From Oscheius sp. JU75 (taxonomy: Eukaryota; Nematoda; Chromadorea; Rhabditida; Rhabditidae), in NCBI GenBank assembly GCA_037178855.1, contig JASJZC010000004.1, forward strand, positions 7,378,001 through 7,442,000: a DNA stretch of 64,000 bases. The letters are read 5' to 3'. Every line of letters starts with the position of its first letter. Within the stretch, counting starts at the first letter, position 1. Below are positions 59,458 to 64,000 of this stretch, piece by piece. The position numbers were made by a program, and so were the translations under genes. A model generated the notes under the pieces. The model made no database searches and was not told where the DNA came from. It was given only the letters and a program-made list of their open reading frames with translations.

Positions 59458-59517
59458 ACGCGAAATTGCGTACCATTTCAATGCAAATTCGAATAGAAAC
59501 CGTACGCAATTTCGCGT
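59458..59517. repeat. Perfect 16-bp inverted repeat
   Basis: ACGCGAAATTGCGTAC at 59458-59473 and its exact reverse complement at 59502-59517 are separated by 28 nt. It could fold as a hairpin or be the remnant of a small palindromic element. There is no T-tract after it. Confidence 0.8.
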
Positions 59518-60203
59518 ATAGTCTGTTCACAAAAGATGGTGCACAATTCAGTAATAATTGAGCAGGCACCACCGTTCATCCAAATTTTTGGCGCAAACGT
59601 CCCGAATTGCTGAGAATTGTCTTTATTGGTGTTTCCTAACCATTTCGTAAGTTTCAAGTTTTGGCAACGGCTATAAGGGCTTACTCCTTGTCTTTTTTGT
59701 CCTCAATTTATTGCATTTTCCTTCTCAAAAATGTTTTGTTATCCAAAAAGTCAACCGAAAGTCACCATGTTTTAACCGTAAAAACTACGTGAAAAACCGC
59801 TCCAATTCCTCTAAAGTCTTATTTCTCTTCGTCTCTCTCTCCTGACGGCTACTATCGACTGTCGTCTAATGCTTAATTATACAAATTTCGCTTTTAATCT
59901 CCTCCTTTCCTCCCGCTTTCATATCATTTTCCTACCACTATTTTCGATGCCAAAAAGGCATTTCCCCCCCCCCCCCCCAACTATTTCCAATTTCTAATAT
60001 CCCCAATTTTCAGATCTACGCTCAACGAAGCGGGGTAGAGTGCATGATAATCCTCTGGTTGTAATTAGTCTGCATTTTGCAGCTTTCCGCTGATTTTCAA
60101 ATCACACGGTAGGTATTGATTTTGGAGTGTTTTTAAAATTGCTTTTTCAGTGTATAATTTATTAGAGACAAAGAGAGAGAGAGAGAGAGTCGCTCTGTCC
60201 TCA

Positions 60204-63200
60204 ATGATGGTCGAAGAGCCGGCGACAAAAAAGCCGAAATTGGAAAATCGTGAGTTCCTCTACCTATTTTTTTCTTGTTTCAAGTTTTTCTTGTGAATAT
60301 GCGAGAATATTCGGGCCGAAAAATATTACAGTCGGAATTGACTGACAGTTTGGTTGAGTTTCAAATGCTAACTATTTACGTTAGATACGCAGCCATATTC
60401 GTGGTGTTAATGAGCAAAGTTACTAGGAACTTGGCTGAGTATCTCATTCTAAAAGTCTCTTCGCATAAGATACCCAGTTGCAGATATAAAACTAACCGAA
60501 AAGTGAACTGAATATCTAACGCCTTTTTTTTCTGAGCACGCGTGTATTGGCTGCAAATCCGTCACTATTCATATTGGATACGCAGCCAAAATAGTCTTGA
60601 AATTGCTAAAAAAAAATTGAGCTGAGTATCGAATGTAGGCATGCTAACCGTGACGGACAATGCAAAGTCTTCCATACTGAGTACTCTCCTGGAAGTTTTG
60701 ACCAAAGTACAGAGGAAGTTTTGGCTGATAACATTTGATACTCAGTCCAATTTGACAGCCACATTCTTTTGGCTGAATATCCAATGCAAGCATGATAAAG
60801 TTGTCAGCATTAGATACTCAGCTAAGCGTTAACTTCCACCTATTATGGCAGCGTATTTAATGGTATCGTACAGCTGAATATTCAAAGCATGGGTCTTGTG
60901 ACAAACAAACAAATCGCAAGAACGTTTTCAATGGCTATTTTGCAGCATTTGACAGCGGCGATGGCCTAGACGGACTCGACGAGCTCGACAAGCTTGAGCC
61001 CCTTCCGGATTCTGGACCCTCGACGAGTCAGGCCGTTGTTCCCACCACGACGACAATGCTGGGAGCTCCTTCGGGCGGAGGAGCTGCTCCCCCCAACTAC
61101 GGCCACCCGACCACCGGGTCAAATTCTACGGGTGGACAGGGCCAGTCCGTTCTTCAAGTCTGTTTCTGGCATTTTTTTTGGGTAATTCTGAACTTTAGGA
61201 ACTCTTAATGCAGTCACAACAGCCGGCAACGAATTCCCCTAGGCCACAGGGGTTTGGAACAGTGAATCAACAGCAACCTGGCAGCTTTAATACGAGGTTT
61301 GTTTAGTCTTTCTGGCTTTTGTAAGGTGAAAAACTAATGTTAACGTTGAGCTGCTCCTGCAGGATCGTGTTTGCCGGAAAAACGATACTTTTAGACTCTA
61401 AACTGATCAGTTTTCGCGTACACTAGGGTGACTCATTATTTAACTGAAAATACAACTAAATAGCTTTATTTTAGGTTAGCGAAAAAACGTCTGGATAGCT
61501 CAAACTTGTGTCCTGTTGAGCGAACAATTCCTGCTAAAGCCTGTTTTAAATCATTAAAGACATCCCTAGTTTAGCTCGATACTTACAAAAAAAAACATCC
61601 TAAAAATATACAAGAATCTTGTTCAAAAACACCCAAAAAATGGCACGAAAAGTAGCCCGCTAATAATCCCTCAAAAAACTACGTAGTAGGGTCAAAAACT
61701 GCTCATGAAATCCCATACCAAAGGTCTTAATTTGTAACTTATAAAACCCACCACTTTCCAGAAGTCCGATGCCTGGAGGTCCCGGCCAGATGATGTCTCC
61801 TCCCATGTCAGCGCAAGGTCGAATGCCCAACGGTTCGGCAGGAGGCGCGCCAGTTCAAGGACCGCCGGCCGGAGCCGGCATGCAACAGCGTTCCATGTAC
61901 CCCGGCCCGCAGGATATGCAAGGAATGACGCCGCAGCAGCAACAGCAGTACATGATGGCCCAGCAACGGATGCAGTACCCCGGAGGCTATCCGGGCGGAC
62001 AGGGATACCCCCCTATGGGTCGTGGACAGCCAGGAATGGCGCAGAATCGCATGATGAACGGAATGCGCGGACCACAGCAGCCGCCAGGGCAGATGCGAAT
62101 GATGCAGGATCCGCAGCAGCAGATGGCTATGATGCGCGGTGGAATGATGGCAGGACCGCCCGGCTTCAACCCGGCCGCACAGTACCCGAATCCGAATGAG
62201 CAGCAGCAGCGCAACTTTATGGCCGGACCGTATATGGGAGGTCGGGGACAGCCGCCACAGTATCCGCCAATGATGCAGCAACAGCCCGGGCCAGGGGTAG
62301 GTTTTTTTTATCTCCTTTTCGGGCGATCAAAGATCTTGGGTTATGTTATTTGGACAGGAGAAAGTGACAGAAAAGTTATTGACAGAGGGCAACACGGTAC
62401 GACAAAGATAAACTGGCATGATATCATTGAAAGAATGACCAGAATCAGTTGCCAGATTGCCACAGAAATACAAGGATACGGCAAGGTTGACAGGCATACG
62501 GTAACAGGGACGAAGTTGATTGCTGGACATGTACAATCGATTGACAGAGGAAGGGCTGGCATAGGAACTAACTGATAAGAATGGGAACAGAATATAACAA
62601 GGCAAACTTGAGGCTGAGAAGAGACTATAGGTCATTCTTTCTAATTTCTTCAATTTGCAGATGATGATGGAAGCGGCGAGAGTGAACGGACCCCCCGGGA
62701 TGGGTCAGATGCAGATGCCGGTCATGCACCCAGGAGCGCCACAGAATATGCCCATGACGAACGGAATGCCTCCCCAGCAGCAGCAACAGCAGCAGCCTCA
62801 AGCGGGTGCGACGACGCCGAGCTTCCTCCAACAGCAGCGGCCGCCCTCACTGAGCAATGCGAGCAGTCATCAGGATCCGGAGAAAAGGAAATTGATACAG
62901 CAGCAACTCGTTCTGCTTCTGCATGCGCATAAATGTCAGCAGAGAGAGAAACAGGTATGTGGTTTTAAAGGGACAGTCCAGCTATGGGTGCACGGTGGTA
63001 ATTCAAATTTTGGTTTATTTTGGGTTAATTTAGAGTTTCTTTCTGCATTTTCCGATCGTTTTAACTCATTTTTTCGATTTCTAAGTGTGTTGAATCGTTC
63101 CGCTGTCCAATTCTACCGTAGATTAGTCTTCTTTGACAGAAAGGTTGCCGAGAAAAAGGAGAAATACAATAAGGGAAAAAAACAGCGTTTCGTCACTTTT

Positions 63201-64000
63201 GCACTCATGGCTGAACTGTCCCTTCAAGACTGTATCCATATAAAAAAACCCCATTTTAGGCAGCCGAGCAGATGCCCCAGAACGGAGAGAAGCCGCCAGC
63301 CCAGCCCTTATGCAGCCTCCCGCATTGCAATACGATGAAGGAAGTCCTCAGTCATATGACGAGCTGCAACAATGGCCGAAGCTGTGCATGTGGGTCCTTT
63401 CTTAACCGATTTCAGCGGGCTGGAGACTGGCAGTCAACCTCGGTAATCTAGTTTCTGTTGCAGATGCGCACTGCGCCAGCTCGAGGCAGATCATCGCCCA
63501 TTGGAAGAACTGCCAGCGCGAGGACTGTCCCGTCTGCAAGCCACTGAAAAACATACAGAATAATCCTACTGGAGGTATGTGCTTTTATCGCCATTTTTAT
63601 ACAAACTTTGTCTGAAATTTGAAATACGTGGCTGGGCTTTTCTAAAGTTCCTTGATTCCCACAACAAACTATGAACTTGAAATTCCCGCCTTCTTTTTTG
63701 GAAGTTCTTGGTCCCGCTAGAACCTTTTGGATTAAGGATCGCGCGGGCTTTTTGGTCCCGCAACGAATCGGTCCAATTCTCCCATTTTTAGGCGGCAGTT
63801 TCACCCCTACAGACATGAACACCCTTCTCGGGCCGAACAGCGTCGGACCAGGTTCCGTCTCGGCCTTCGGAGGCCCTCATTCTGCCGATCATCTCGCCGC
63901 GACGTTCGGATCCCCCGGACCGTCGTCGGTCACAAGTCTGCAGCAGATGAACTCGGTCCCGCAGCTCGGAGGAGGAGGTCCGATGGGAGGAGCACATATG
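60204..64000 (+). CDS. cbp-1: CBP/p300 histone acetyltransferase, 5' half
   Basis: The transcriptional co-activator and lysine acetyltransferase CBP/p300; the window holds its N-terminal ~545 residues. Exons are 60204-60249, 60946-61157, 61199-61296, 61762-62296, 62661-62954, 63260-63389, 63464-63574 and 63792 onward, and the gene continues past 64000. The first exon gives a nuclear-localisation-like basic [11 protein letters not shown] long Gln/Pro/Met/Gly-rich region follows (exons 3-5). Then comes the TAZ1 zinc domain, [53 protein letters not shown] and [12 protein letters not shown], with its His/Cys ligands in place. KIX, bromo- and acetyltransferase domains must lie outside. Two in-frame ATGs (60204, 60207) start the protein. 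Confidence 0.95.
60380..60900. repeat. Cluster of GGCTGAGTATCTAATGC-like motifs
   Basis: In the first cbp intron, copies in both orientations occur near 60431 (TTGGCTGAGTATCTC), 60620 (GCTGAGTATCGAATG), 60738 (TTTGATACTCAGTCC), 60769 (TTGGCTGAATATCCAATGC), 60810 (TTAGATACTCAGCTAAG) and 60870 (AGCTGAATATTCAAAGC). The same word clusters at 5.09-5.26 kb. Confidence 0.6.

Larger units (their letters stand above)
55889..60203. other. Gene-poor region upstream of cbp
   Basis: Besides the tandem array at 56.3-57.7 kb, I see no exon. A GC-rich patch lies at 58495-58565 and may be a promoter. A 15-C run lies at 59964-59978. A perfect 16-bp inverted repeat sits at 59458-59517. A TTTTTCAG acceptor near 60142-60150 lies about 55 nt before the cbp start codon. 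Confidence 0.4.

Overview
The window is animal nuclear DNA and most probably from a nematode. The evidence is: a 5S rRNA gene whose sequence I recognise as very close to nematode 5S; a major-sperm-protein-type domain; an xbp-1 gene with a 23-nt IRE1-type intron; many very short introns (about 32 to 46 nt); and a 3' splice acceptor placed directly at, or a few bases before, nearly every start codon. That last pattern is what spliced-leader trans-splicing produces. I cannot name the species. Exon boundaries were read by eye from splice sites, reading-frame phase and remembered family alignments.

Layout, 0-19 kb: the 3' part of alpha-tubulin (+); an HDDC2-type HD phosphohydrolase (+) ending 10 bp from coq7 (-); then a minus-strand run of UQCRB (complex III), SLC30A6/ZnT6 (a likely operon partner of UQCRB), the kinesin-2 accessory subunit KAP3, a BACURD/KCTD adaptor and the ribosome-biogenesis factor BRX1. 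A decayed piece of coq7 lies downstream of tubulin.

19-32 kb: an ARG1-like J-domain protein (+) carrying two inverted-repeat elements in its introns; xbp-1 (+) with promoter elements; a frame-shifted MSP-domain gene; a multi-exon gene with an endonuclease/exonuclease/phosphatase-like fold; and only the C-terminal end of an eIF2-alpha (HRI-like) kinase.

32-45 kb: lis-1 (-), the DNA-protein crosslink protease SPRTN/DVC-1 (+), syntaxin-18 (+, 0.2 kb downstream, possible operon) and the Prospero homeobox gene (-), one of whose introns is nearly pure (CTGTCT)n.

45-64 kb: a gene-poor stretch of about 8.5 kb upstream of prospero containing a single 5S rRNA gene and much low-complexity DNA; a small unrecognised spliced gene (+); YIPF5/Yip1 (-); a degenerate tandem array of about 165-170 bp units; and the 5' half of the CBP/p300 acetyltransferase gene (+), which runs off the window after its TAZ1 domain.

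Several dispersed short motifs recur in introns and spacers: GGCTGAGTATCTAATGC, TGACAG-rich blocks, GAGTCAAGAG/GACTCTTG blocks and tRNA-like fragments. These, the repeat-derived elements and the EEP/kinase region are the least explained parts.
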